Source of the DNA: Isoetes taiwanensis
Lineage: Eukaryota; Streptophyta; Lycopodiopsida; Isoetales; Isoetaceae
NCBI GenBank assembly: GCA_021234155.1
Contig: JAJEKV010000065.1
Location: 3,452,312-3,516,311 of the forward strand
DNA: 64,000 bases
Direction: 5' to 3'
This document shows positions 44,416 to 53,364 of this stretch, piece after piece. The notes under the pieces were generated by a model. The model did not search any database. It was not told where the DNA came from and saw nothing but the letters and a program-made list of their open reading frames with translations. The first letter of the stretch is position 1. Each line of letters starts with the position of its first letter. Made by a program: the position numbers and the translations under genes.

Positions 44416-44490
44416 GACCACTCACACATTGCGCGGGGAACACTTTGGAGCATGGTCTAAAGTGGTGCAGGCACTTTGTGAGGGGGGGGC
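44416..44490 (-). repeat. Hairpin repeat, copy 1
   Basis: The core CACTTTGGAGCATGGTCTAA then AGTG (44441-44464) pairs CACTTTGGA with TCTAAAGTG. Flanks are CCACTCAC on the left and GTGAGGGG on the right. Confidence 0.85.
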
Positions 44491-44619
44491 CTTGTTTGGG
44501 TCAAAGATGATGCCAAACATGCAAACTAAGGATAGAATCATGCATATCTCGTGAGATAGGTGGAATTGTGTCCTTACTTTGCGTCATTTGGACAAGTTTT
44601 GGCCTAGATCGAATTCTTT

Positions 44620-44700
44620 CGACCACCACCTCACACAAAGCAGGTCGGGAACACTTTGGAACATGGTCTAATGTGGTGCAGGCACACTCGTGAGGGTGGG
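44620..44700 (-). repeat. Hairpin repeat, copy 2
   Basis: Core at 44652-44675 (CACTTTGGAACATGGTCTAA, TGTG). Flanks are degenerate CCACCTCAC and CGTGAGGG. Confidence 0.85.
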
Positions 44701-44830
44701 GCTCCATTTGAGTTTGGGTTGGCCAATTTCTACAATTTAAAGGGTCAAATCCTACTAAACAAAGTGATTTGAGTTGAATGGTGTCATTACTTTACGCATT
44801 TGGACAAGTTTTGGCATAGATCGATTAACC

Positions 44831-44905
44831 GACCACTCCACGGTGCCAGTGGAGCACTTTGGAACATGGTCTAAAGTGGTCTGGGCGCACTCTGTGAGGG
44901 GTGGG
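44831..44905 (-). repeat. Hairpin repeat, copy 3
   Basis: Core at 44855-44878 (CACTTTGGAACATGGTCTAA, AGTG), with flanks CCACTCCAC and TGTGAGGGG. Confidence 0.85.
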
Positions 44906-45028
44906 GGGCTAAAAAACACCGAAGTTTTGCTCCAAATTTGTTAATTTCAAATGCAGAACTTAGTAATACACCCTACCTAAACATGATTAAGCACATGTTA
45001 ATTCAACAAAATTGTAAACTTGTATTAA

Positions 45029-46263
45029 CTAGAACTCCTTCTTAATGTATTTAGCTAGCCTTATATCCTTTGGCATGCATGTCACTCTTTTGGCATGCAT
45101 TGCACATGCTACCGGCGTCTTCAAAGTCTTGGGACTATGTGCTTTCGGCCGGCCGCTGTAACGCTTGAGCAACATGTCGTCTGTAACCCGCTTCGAGTTG
45201 TCGAACTCTTGCAAAACTTCCCATGTCGGCCTCACGAAAGCAGCTCTTGGGATGAGAAGGCCATAACTCCTCTGGAAATGCTTGGTCTCTCGAGCAGCTC
45301 TGGAAAAATGTGAATCAGCCTTTCTCTTCATGGGCTTCTTCGGGGGAGTGGTTTCTTAGGTGGCGGCTTGAGTGTTCTTCTTGGTGGCCGGCCTCCTTCG
45401 ACAAAAGTAACCTTGTGCTCCTCATAGTATTTAGAGTATTCTTTGTGCATTTTCATGCACGGCATACTCTTTCAACTTTTTCGTACTCAAGATCCCGCGA
45501 GTACACATAATCCCCCATTTGTAGCCCTCGACTTCTTGTTGCTGTCATTTCGAGATTGCTTTGGGGCCGACCATGCAGATGCGGGAGTGCTCACCTCACG
45601 CATCTTCTTCCTCGCGTCTTGTATTGAGGGGTCACGACCCCCTCAGCTGGGAGGAACCCTTCTTTCCTCATCAGCCCGTTGTGGATGAGGATGGAGGTAC
45701 CGAGGTTAGGGCTCCTGAATGGCGACTCCTTTGGCGGGGGTCGATCTTCAACTTCCTCTTTGTGTCCTTAGGCGGTCTGAGGGACCTTTGCCCTTTTACG
45801 CCTCGGCTTCTCCGCTCCTCAGTCACCTTCTCTTCTCCTCCTTCTTTTGCTTCTTTTCTTCCCTCCTCTTGCGTAAGCTCTTCCTTCTCCCTGGCGGCGC
45901 TCTTCTTTTGTCTTCTTTTCCTCGTCACTTTCGCCATCCCTCTTCCTCTTCTTGCTCTTCTTTTCCGTCTTCTCCTAAATCCTTGAAAGCTCTCTCTCGA
46001 CTCTCTAGCCAACATTTCTACGGCTTCCCCTCCCCGAGGTCGAAGCTCTGGTGGGCTCTTTCGGCTAGTGGCTTGAACAGCTCCTCCTCATGTGCACGGT
46101 CCCATTTGCTCTTAAGGGTTTATTTGCTCTTGGCGTCTATAGTTTCCTTCCTCCCCTGTTCCTTTGGCTCGATCTTGAGCAGAAGGCACCGATGTTTGCC
46201 GGCTCTTGGTATTTGGTATAAAGGGGCACTGCGGATTGGCGGTTTGTTTGGTGCTGAGGCCAT
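45029..46263 (-). pseudogene. Histone H3-fold protein with long basic N-terminus, unit A
   Basis: The start MASAPNKP at 46263 lies about 100 bp downstream of a degenerate TATA. It is followed by a Lys/Arg/Glu-rich low-complexity region (RRRKRRARRGRGMAKVTRKR, about 45671-46015) and an H3-tail-like segment RPATKKNTQAAT then TPPKKPMKRKAD. The C-terminal 100 residues (45029-45331) match the H3 core position by position. HFQRSYGLLIPRAAF stands for H3 YQKSTELLIRKLPF, VLQEFDNSKRVT for IAQDFKTDLRFQ, and AMHAKRVTCMPKDIRLAKYI for [20 protein letters not shown]. Helix 2 (ALQ...AE...FEDA) is in another frame and holds a TAG, so two indels flank it. Loop 1 has canonical H3 length, unlike most plant CENH3. 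The many frame breaks make it a probable pseudogene of a divergent H3 variant. Confidence 0.7.
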
Positions 46264-46350
46264 GTCTTGATTTGAGGCAATCTGAGCTCGGGCGCCTAAA
46301 AATCATTTTTAGTGAGCTGTTCTCCAAAGCCCGAGGGACAAATGAGGAAC

Positions 46351-46372
46351 CCTAATTTTCTATTTAGGTAGA
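46351..46372 (-). promoter_or_regulatory. Degenerate promoter of unit A
   Basis: The sequence corresponding to unit B's TATAAATAG reads CCTAAATAG here, so the TATA box has lost a base. The AAATTAGGGTTCC element downstream is kept. Confidence 0.5.
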
Positions 46373-46477
46373 GGAAATTTAGGGTTAGGACACGCAATTC
46401 CATATTTGGCCAATCTAGAGGGCATTAGTGTAGATATGAGGAGTACATTAGGTTTATTTAGCCAAAAGCATCCACCC

Positions 46478-46515
46478 TCACCCACGGTGTGCAAGGAGCA
46501 CTTTGGAGCATGGTG
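46478..46515 (-). repeat. Hairpin repeat, copy 4, half only
   Basis: Only the first arm and loop (CACTTTGGAGCATGG, 46499-46513) are present. The sequence then switches to unit B coding sequence, so the second arm is deleted. Confidence 0.8.
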
Positions 46516-47356
46516 GGGGAGTTGGTTTCTCGGTGGCGGCTTGTGTTCTTCTTGGTGGTAGGCCTCCTCAAAAGTAACCTGTGCTCTCATAGCGAGTATT
46601 CTTGGTGCATTTTCATGTAATGGTATCACTCTTTCAACTTCTTTCTTCGTACTCAAAGATCGCTTTTGAGCATATATGACTCACAGGCCTCGGCTTCTTT
46701 TGTTAAGGTCGCTTCGGTGCTTTGGGGACGGCCATCCGGGTACCTGAGTGCTCACCGCCATCGCATCTTCTTCCTCGCGTCTTGTATTCGAGGGTCACGA
46801 GCCCTCGGCTGGGGGACCCTTCTTTCCTCATCTTCGATTGTCGGTCGATGAGGAGGAGTTTCACCGAATTCGGGCTCTGAATGGCGACTCCTTTGGCGGA
46901 GTCGTCTTCAACTTCCTCTTTGTGTGTCCCTTGGGCGGAGTGTCACGGGGGCCTTTGCCGCTGAGTCGCTTCTCAGCTCCTCCGTCACCTTCTCTTCTCC
47001 TCCTTCTTTGCTTCTTTTTCTTCCCTCCTCTTTTAAGCCTTCCTTCTCCTTGGCTCTTCTTTTGTCTTCTTTTCCCTCCGATGCACTTTCGTCATCCCTC
47101 TTCCCTCTTCTTGCTCTTCTTTTAGTCTTCTCTCTAAATCCTTGAAGAGCTCTCTCTCCGAGCTCTCTAGCCAACATTTCTGCAGCTTCCTCCTCGCCGA
47201 GGCCGAGCCTGCACGGGGCTTTTCTGGGCTCCTCTTACGTTCCTTTGGCTGGTCTTTGAAGCCCAGACCTTCTCTTGCCATTTGGCTCTTGAAGTATTTG
47301 GTATATTTCCAGGGGGCTTGTGATCCCGAGGCCGGTTTGTTTGGTGCAGGAGCCAT
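46516..47356 (-). pseudogene. Tandem copy of the H3-fold gene (unit B), fold deleted
   Basis: The start MAPAPNKPASGSQAPWKYTK at 47356 is followed by a basic region with the same organisation as unit A: KERKRSPEKPRAGSASARRK, then LFKDLERRLKEEQEEGRGMT and a second Lys/Glu-rich run in another frame. It then reaches the tail-like RPTTKKNT and stops matching at 46516, exactly where unit A would continue into the H3 core. DNA identity with unit A is high across promoter, 5' UTR and most of the basic region. The histone fold is missing, so whatever the domain did, this copy cannot do it. It has at least two frameshifts. Confidence 0.7.
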
Positions 47357-47442
47357 GTCTTGATTTGAGGCAATCCGAGTTTGGGCACCTAAAATCATTT
47401 CGGGCGAATTTGTTCTCAAAGCTGAGGACAAATGAGGAACCC

Positions 47443-47470
47443 TAATTTTCTATTTATAGGTAAGGGAAAT
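47443..47470 (-). promoter_or_regulatory. Promoter of unit B
   Basis: CCTATAAATAGAAAATTAGG on the minus strand places an intact TATA box (47450-47458) about 95 bp upstream of the ATG at 47356. Confidence 0.65.
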
Positions 47471-47564
47471 TTAGGCTTGGACCTCGCATTCCATATTTGG
47501 CCAATTTAGAGGGCATTAGTGTAGATATGAGGAGTACATTAGGTTTTATTTAGCCAAAATGCAT

Positions 47565-47645
47565 CCACCACTCACCACCGGTGCAAGGAGCACTTTGGAG
47601 CATGGTCAAAAGTGGTGCGGGTGCACTCGCGTGAGGGGTCACCTC
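47565..47645 (-). repeat. Hairpin repeat, copy 5
   Basis: Core at 47591-47614 (CACTTTGGAGCATGGTCAAA, AGTG), with flanks CCACTCACC and GTGAGGGGTC. Confidence 0.88.
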
Positions 47646-47781
47646 TTTTGGGTCCAATTTTCAATTTACAAGGGCTTTTTTGTGTTTTAACATGCAAAAA
47701 CTAGCTAGAATCTAAGCAATAATTTGAACCTGCGACTTTGTTAGATTAGCTAAATTATACATCTAACTAGGTCAACATGAG

Positions 47782-47862
47782 TCCACCACTCACGGTCTTG
47801 GTGGGGAGCACTTTGGAGCATGGTCCAAAGTGGTTTGGGCGCACTTCGTGAGGGGTCACCTC
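47782..47862 (-). repeat. Hairpin repeat, copy 6, perfect stem
   Basis: Core at 47809-47832: CACTTTGGA, loop GCATGG, TCCAAAGTG. This copy has a perfect 9-bp stem. Flanks are CCACTCAC and GTGAGGGGTC. Confidence 0.9.
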
Positions 47863-47869
47863 TTTTGGA

Positions 47870-49775
47870 TGATTTAGGTTGGTTCTTGCTAAAACTTATT
47901 ACTAACTTAGCATTAACCTATTTATTACACTAGAAATTGGAAAAAAAAAAATTCCAATTTTCGAGGTTTCTACTTCAGGGTGCCCAAGGCTTGAGTCTCT
48001 TGTTAGTCCTATGGGAAAAATGTCGGTCTTTCGATCTTGGTCTACCAAGATCATGATCGATACCATTTGTGGCGTCCCCCGCTTCCTCTACGGTGTACAC
48101 ACCGTATCGAGGAAAACGAACATTCCCCAATAAACCGGGGGCCATCCACGACTCCCCTCCCGATTGGAATGAGCAGCAAAGGGAAGAGTGGATGTGTCAT
48201 TCACCGATCTCCTTCGAAATTAGATCTATCTGGGAAGCGTGAGCAAAAGATGAGCATATGATACAATATAACAATACAATCACCTTGAAGGGGTGAACAC
48301 ATCATAACATCATCAATACAAATGCATCAACATGAACAATAATGCGGTGAGGAAAAAACCTATCCGGGGGCTCGACTCAAGGGGGTATGACCGACGCCTA
48401 GGGCCTCGAAAGTCATTGCGAGGCGAAATTCATGGCAAATGGATGTGGGTCAGCATAAGAACATAACAGGGTAGTCCACTCCATCCGCCCCTCACATTGC
48501 ACACTTTGCAGTAGGAGAAAGCATTGGGGGCCGGACAGAGTAGCACCGCTGGGTGAATAGCCGGAGGGCTACTCCCTTGGGTTGCATCTCCCCGGCCGAT
48601 GGGGGGGGGAGTCACCTCCCTCGAGGGGAGGCATCCATGCCCATCGTAGGCTGCTAGAGGGCCGGTTGTAGAGGCCGACTTGAACTCAATGGAAGGTGAC
48701 GATCACCCCACGAGTGTCGTAGAGCTCATGCCTTGCCCACACTGGGTGACAAGCCATTAAGCCTAGCCCACATAGACCCCGGAGATAGGCCTTACTACCG
48801 GAGGGGGGTCAGGTGATGAGACAAGTTCCTCCTTATCACCCGCCTAGCCCCCGCCACCCACAACCGGGGTGGGCTCACGCACTGCAGTCGCATATAGTTG
48901 GGAACTAGTAGGCTATCTAAGATCATCTGCTACACAGCTTTAAGCCTCTACCCCCCTTCCCAATACATGGAGGTCACATAGTGAAATACATATAACATCA
49001 CAGAACTGAAATAGAGAATAACATCAGATCGATCTACCTAAACATCTAGAGTTAGGTTCCTTTGTTAGGGCTTATGATCTCGGGATCTATCAGGCCTCTA
49101 GGGCTGATCGAACATACTAAACCAACTTATTGCCTAGCCAAAAGGCAGCTTTGCACAACATAATGACTAGATACCTGGTCCTTGACCTGCTCCTGATCCT
49201 CGGAATGCATCCATGCTCTTGATCCCATCAAGAAGGCTGCTACACGATGACGTTGTGCAAAACGGCTTTTCGCCAGAGTTTAGCAATGCGGATTGGGTCT
49301 TGACTTGGCGAAATGGCTCAAAGAAAAACCCCCGAAGTTCGAGAGACGAAAAGGAGCTCTAGGAAAAACCCTAAAATGCAAAGAGAAGAAAGGTTTAGGG
49401 TTTAAGGGGAAAACTCCTTATATAGAAAACCCTTAGGGTTAGGTTAGACATTGGCCCAATGGGATTTAGCCATTTGCCAATGGGGTCCATGGGGTTTAAT
49501 AATTGTGTATGTTTATTTAACATGCACAACTTTCAATGTTGCCCCCTAGGTGCAACCCTTGCCTTCTAGGTGCAACCCTATATGTCTTGTAAGTACATGT
49601 CATCGTTGCCATATGTATGGGTGGCGATGGCAAAGATAATACAAATATTCGGGTATATTATGGCCGAACGTCACACTAACCAATGTTGTACCCCGGATTA
49701 TTCTTATGCTCGCTAAGTAAATTATTTGCGATACATTATGTTCCGTGGGGTATAATTTGCAATATGAAATAAGCA
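47870..49775. other. Spacer, GC-richer, with a minus-strand promoter-like site
   Basis: No coding region is recognised across 48000-49400 despite higher GC content. A minus-strand CTATATAAGG (49416-49425) is followed by the telo-box AAACCCTAAA (49394-49403), a convincing plant promoter pair, but no open frame of note begins within 300 bp downstream. Confidence 0.5.
49394..49425 (-). promoter_or_regulatory. TATA plus telo-box promoter
   Basis: CTATATAAGGAG is followed by TTTTCCCCTTAAACCCTAAA on the minus strand. The downstream gene is not recognisable. Confidence 0.5.
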
Positions 49776-49799
49776 CCCAATCAAAGACCTATATGGTCT

Positions 49800-50345
49800 A
49801 GCTTCCATTTCTTCGTCTCTTGGATGTTTTGGACACATTTCTTGCAAATCCTTACATTCTCGATGCCATCGATTTTTTCTTTGAATTACCAAGCATTTTA
49901 ACCTAGCTAAAACTCCTTTGATGTTTTGTTCTTGTGTATACGCTTTTCTTCAACTTCCATTCCCAAGAACTTTCAAGAATCTCCCAAAGTCCATACATGG
50001 AATCGGCTTTTCAACAGAGTTTTGCAATTTTCCAAGATGTTTTTGTCATTGCTCACAATGACACAATCATCCACATAGAGGGCCATAATTAAACATTTAT
50101 CCCCATCCTTTGTCATATATAGATTCCCCTTCAGTTTTTAATTTATAAATCTAGCGGAAATCAAGAACCCGTTCATACACAAATACCAATCCCTAGCTAC
50201 TTGTCTAAGCCCTCAGAATAGCCTTTTTCAATTTGCACACTACTTCATTACCTTTGCTCATATCCCTCGCTGGGCCGCTTGAATTTCTTCTTCTAAATCT
50301 CATTCAAGAAAGCCATCTTAACATCCATATGATTTATTTCCATGT
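49800..50345 (-). pseudogene. Copia RT fragments (element 2)
   Basis: The minus strand reads EINHMDVKMAFLN near 50310-50350 (the HMDVKTAFLN block). About 240 bp further on, ALYVDD-type residues are recoverable in a shifted frame near 50060. Everything between and after is riddled with stops. RNase H is barely recognisable. Confidence 0.65.
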
Positions 50346-51089
50346 CTTTTCTCAGACTATGAATCTTGAATGAGTGCTCTTAGACTAGTTATTTTGACTA
50401 TAAGAGCATCTTTATAATCCACTTCTTCTTCCTAGGTATATCCTTTTTGTACGTGGTCCTCTTTGTTCTTCCACTTTCTTCTCTACCGTAGCATTCCTCG
50501 GATCAAACGACACCTCTCGGCTTTTTAGGCGCTTTTGCATCACTACCGAACTCCTCTGCTATTTCCTTCTACTACTTGGCGTCCCATTCGGGTGCACTAT
50601 CGACCTCAACAGCCTCATGCACCCCCTCTAGTTCAAGTTCCGGTTCATGAGGAGCACTATCAATCTCAATGACCTCATGCGCCTCATCCGGGTCTAGTGT
50701 CGGGTCTCAACATCTATAATATCGAAGTTCTATGGCTTCATTAGTCTCTAATTCTATGTCTTCTTCTTCAAACCCTAGATGTTGAAACCCCTGTTTCTTC
50801 CCTCATTACTTTTCTGGATCATGTTCTAAATCCTCTATTGGTATCCATTCCTTAGCTTCATGCCGGGTCTAGAGTCTTTCTCGCCTCATACAATACACTC
50901 TCATTAAACACTCCATCTCTACTCACATACACTTTGCATGTGACTAGGTCATACAATCGTATCCATTCGCCTCCTCATCATACCCTACTAAAAAATGTGC
51001 ACACATCTGCGGTCATCTAGTTTCCTTCTTAATTCTTCTGGTACCAACATATGGGCGAGACATCCATAGACTTTAAACCGCCGCACAGA

Positions 51090-51985
51090 CTATCTTCTCC
51101 CTGTCCAAACCTCTTCCGGTACTCCATTTTTTTTCGCGAATGTGGGCAATCTATTCTGGATATAACAAGCTCTTGCAACCGCCTCTCCCCAAAAATTGTT
51201 CGTAGTAAACCTCGCATGCTTAAGCATGGATCTGACCGCATCTATAATTGTGCAATTTTGCATTCTCGCTACTCTATTTTGTTTATGCATATATAGATCT
51301 GCAAGTATATTGTCTTCGTATTCCTCGCATCCGGCAATACATGTTAAATTCTGACGATTTGTACTCTCCATCAAGGTCAGATCTTAAATGCCTCCCTTTC
51401 AACTTCGGCGACATACAACATAAAGGCATCAAACACTTGATCCTTGGTTTTCAACAAAAACACTTTGTGCATCTACTAAAATCGTCTGCAAATGTAGTGA
51501 AATAAGACTTAGCGCCACGGCTTTCAACTTGCATGGGTCCACAAACGTTTGAATGCACTAATTCAAGAAATCCATGTGCTCTTCTTCCTTTATTTCTAAA
51601 AGCCAACCTATGTTGTTTTCCTAAGATGTACCTTCACAGACATCATCAATCACAGCATCTCAACTCATCCAAAAGATTATCCCTTTTAGCAATCTTGATA
51701 TTGTTGTAATTTACATGACCCAACCTTAAGTGCCAAAGTTTTATGCTATCAAGGAGAGATACTTCATTGATAGTATCTTTGATCGTCTTAACGTCTAATT
51801 CAAATAAACTCTCTCTCCTTTGAGCTTCAAATAGCTTAATACCTCCTTTAATAAACTTGCATCCACATTTGTGAAAGAACAAATCAAAATCCATTATCTA
51901 CTAAATTTGCGACGGAAATCAAATTAAATAGCATCCCTGGGGCATATAATGTATTTAGCAAACTCAAAACATTCTTTCCATTAAC
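51090..51985 (-). pseudogene. Copia preintegrase and integrase (element 2)
   Basis: The upstream part (51646-51985) reads TLYAPGMLFNLISVANLVDN and, after a stop, FHKCGCKFIKGGIKLFEAQR. The GAG-preintegrase motif LWHLRLGHVNYNNI follows. The downstream part (51090-51374) reads YMHKQNRVARMQNCTIIDAV then RSMLKHARFTTNNFWGEAVA, the C-terminal half of the core, where the catalytic Glu of the QNGVAERKN motif is replaced (QNRVARMQN). The segment between, with the Asp residues, is lost or unreadable. Confidence 0.78.
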
Positions 51986-52988
51986 TGTTATTTGCTTTCA
52001 ATATTGACTTTGGATATAGATTGATAAGTCTAAAATATAGAAAAGAAGGAAATCGTGAAATTTACTTGCTTTTTCTTCTTAACTAAAAGTGGAGGACTCC
52101 ATCAACCATTGTTGTTGGTGCTTTTTTGAATTTCGACGCCTCTCCAATGGTTGCCACAAATCGCTGGCCCCTTCCTTGACCGCTATAAATGAACCACGCC
52201 CCTGGCCCAATTCTTCTCTCCCTGATTTGGACATTTTTTAAACTTGTATCCACATTTTGATATGTCCCTCTTCCTCTACTTCTTCCACGACCTCAAGCCC
52301 TCCCTCCTATATATAAGGTTAAAGATGTTCTTCTTTTCACTTTCTATGGGAGGAGTTGCTTTCACCAAAGACGCTCTCGACATTTGCTCAAGTCTGGCCC
52401 CGATTGCCTCTATCAGTTTCTCTCCTCAGAGAGAGAAACATTCATGAGGAGAAAGCTAGAGTGGATATTGTTCTTCTAACCAACATAGCAAGATCCTTAA
52501 ATAAAATCAAAAAGCCCCGTTACGCCAATATCTTTGTTTCTCATTGTAGTGTACTCGTGACAATCGCAGCCTAAGATTGGCGTACTAAAACCTTCAAATC
52601 GCCATCTTTTTTGTATTGCAAATTCCGCAACTTCATCTCCAAGACATCAATCAAGCGATGACATTTTTTGACTCCACGGCGCACTTGTGTTGAACTTCAA
52701 GCACAATATCACTCATCCAACTTTGCCATAATTATTGTTTTGGCAATTTCTTCCTTCTCTTCATCCTCCAAAATATCTTCCTTCTAGCTCTGATCCAGAT
52801 GCTTCTATTTTGACTTTCAGTTTTAGAGGTATGACATTTTCATTGGTTGATCGACCAAATCCCACAGTTTGTCTACCTTGAGGGCTTCAGATCACCTTGG
52901 CCTTCCAAAAGCTGGAAGCCAATCTCTCCCTCAAAGACTCTCAGATTATTCAAATATGTTAACGCCAATCGACTAGCCATATCTTAGT

Positions 52989-53000
52989 GGCTCGATACCA
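52989..53000 (-). other. Copia element 2 primer-binding site
   Basis: The minus strand reads TGGTATCGAGCC, six bases inside the LTR end. It differs from the initiator tRNA-Met type PBS by one deleted base. Confidence 0.8.
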
Positions 53001-53006
53001 CCGGGA

Positions 53007-53364
53007 TGCAACGGGCCTTCTACAATGAATTTTGCCGTGACTACTATAGCCGAGCCCAAGCAGCTTTTATAAAACTGTCATTGATCTTCCCAAATTGATC
53101 TCTGCTCCAATCTTTTGGCTCCAATTTGTTTCGTGATCCGGAAGGTTTCTGATTGAAAATGTGGCCTTGCAGATGACTCCAAATCGAGCTTCTTTTTATA
53201 TAATTGATCCACCCCTGCATTAAATAGGTCCTCCCTCTTTTATTCGCTCCTTTTTCCGACGGGCGCGTGTTTTCCTTTTCTATCGCTTGGTGTTCCTAGC
53301 CAGACACATAAACACTGGCCCCTTTATGACACTTGTATTGTAAAGGCTAATATTCTCAACAACA
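53007..53364 (-). repeat. Copia element 2, 5' LTR
   Basis: Runs from TGTTGTTGAG (53364) to TTGCA (53007) on the minus strand. It contains a TATA box (TTATATAAAAAGA, 53192-53204) where a U3 promoter should be. The boundary is inferred from the PBS and the TG/CA ends because no second LTR is available. Confidence 0.65.

Larger units (their letters stand above)
49780..53364 (-). mobile_element. Second Ty1/copia element, minus strand, degraded
   Basis: From the 5' end (high coordinates) the element has an LTR (53007-53364), a tRNA-Met PBS, Gag traces starting MASRLALTYLNNLRVFEGE (about 52983), a protease/preintegrase segment, integrase, and RT fragments down to about 49800. No 3' LTR was recognised, so the 3' boundary is approximate. 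Coding is broken by many stops. Confidence 0.82.

Noticed and set aside
45561-47145. Plus-strand frames of 140-180 residues, rich in Ser, Leu and Phe
   Set aside because: They are the antisense of the Lys/Arg/Glu-rich region of the H3-fold units, and their apparent hydrophobicity follows from that bias.
48000-49400. GC-rich gene between the H3 cluster and the copia element
   Set aside because: No long open frame or family motif on either strand, although a promoter-like site is present at 49.4 kb.
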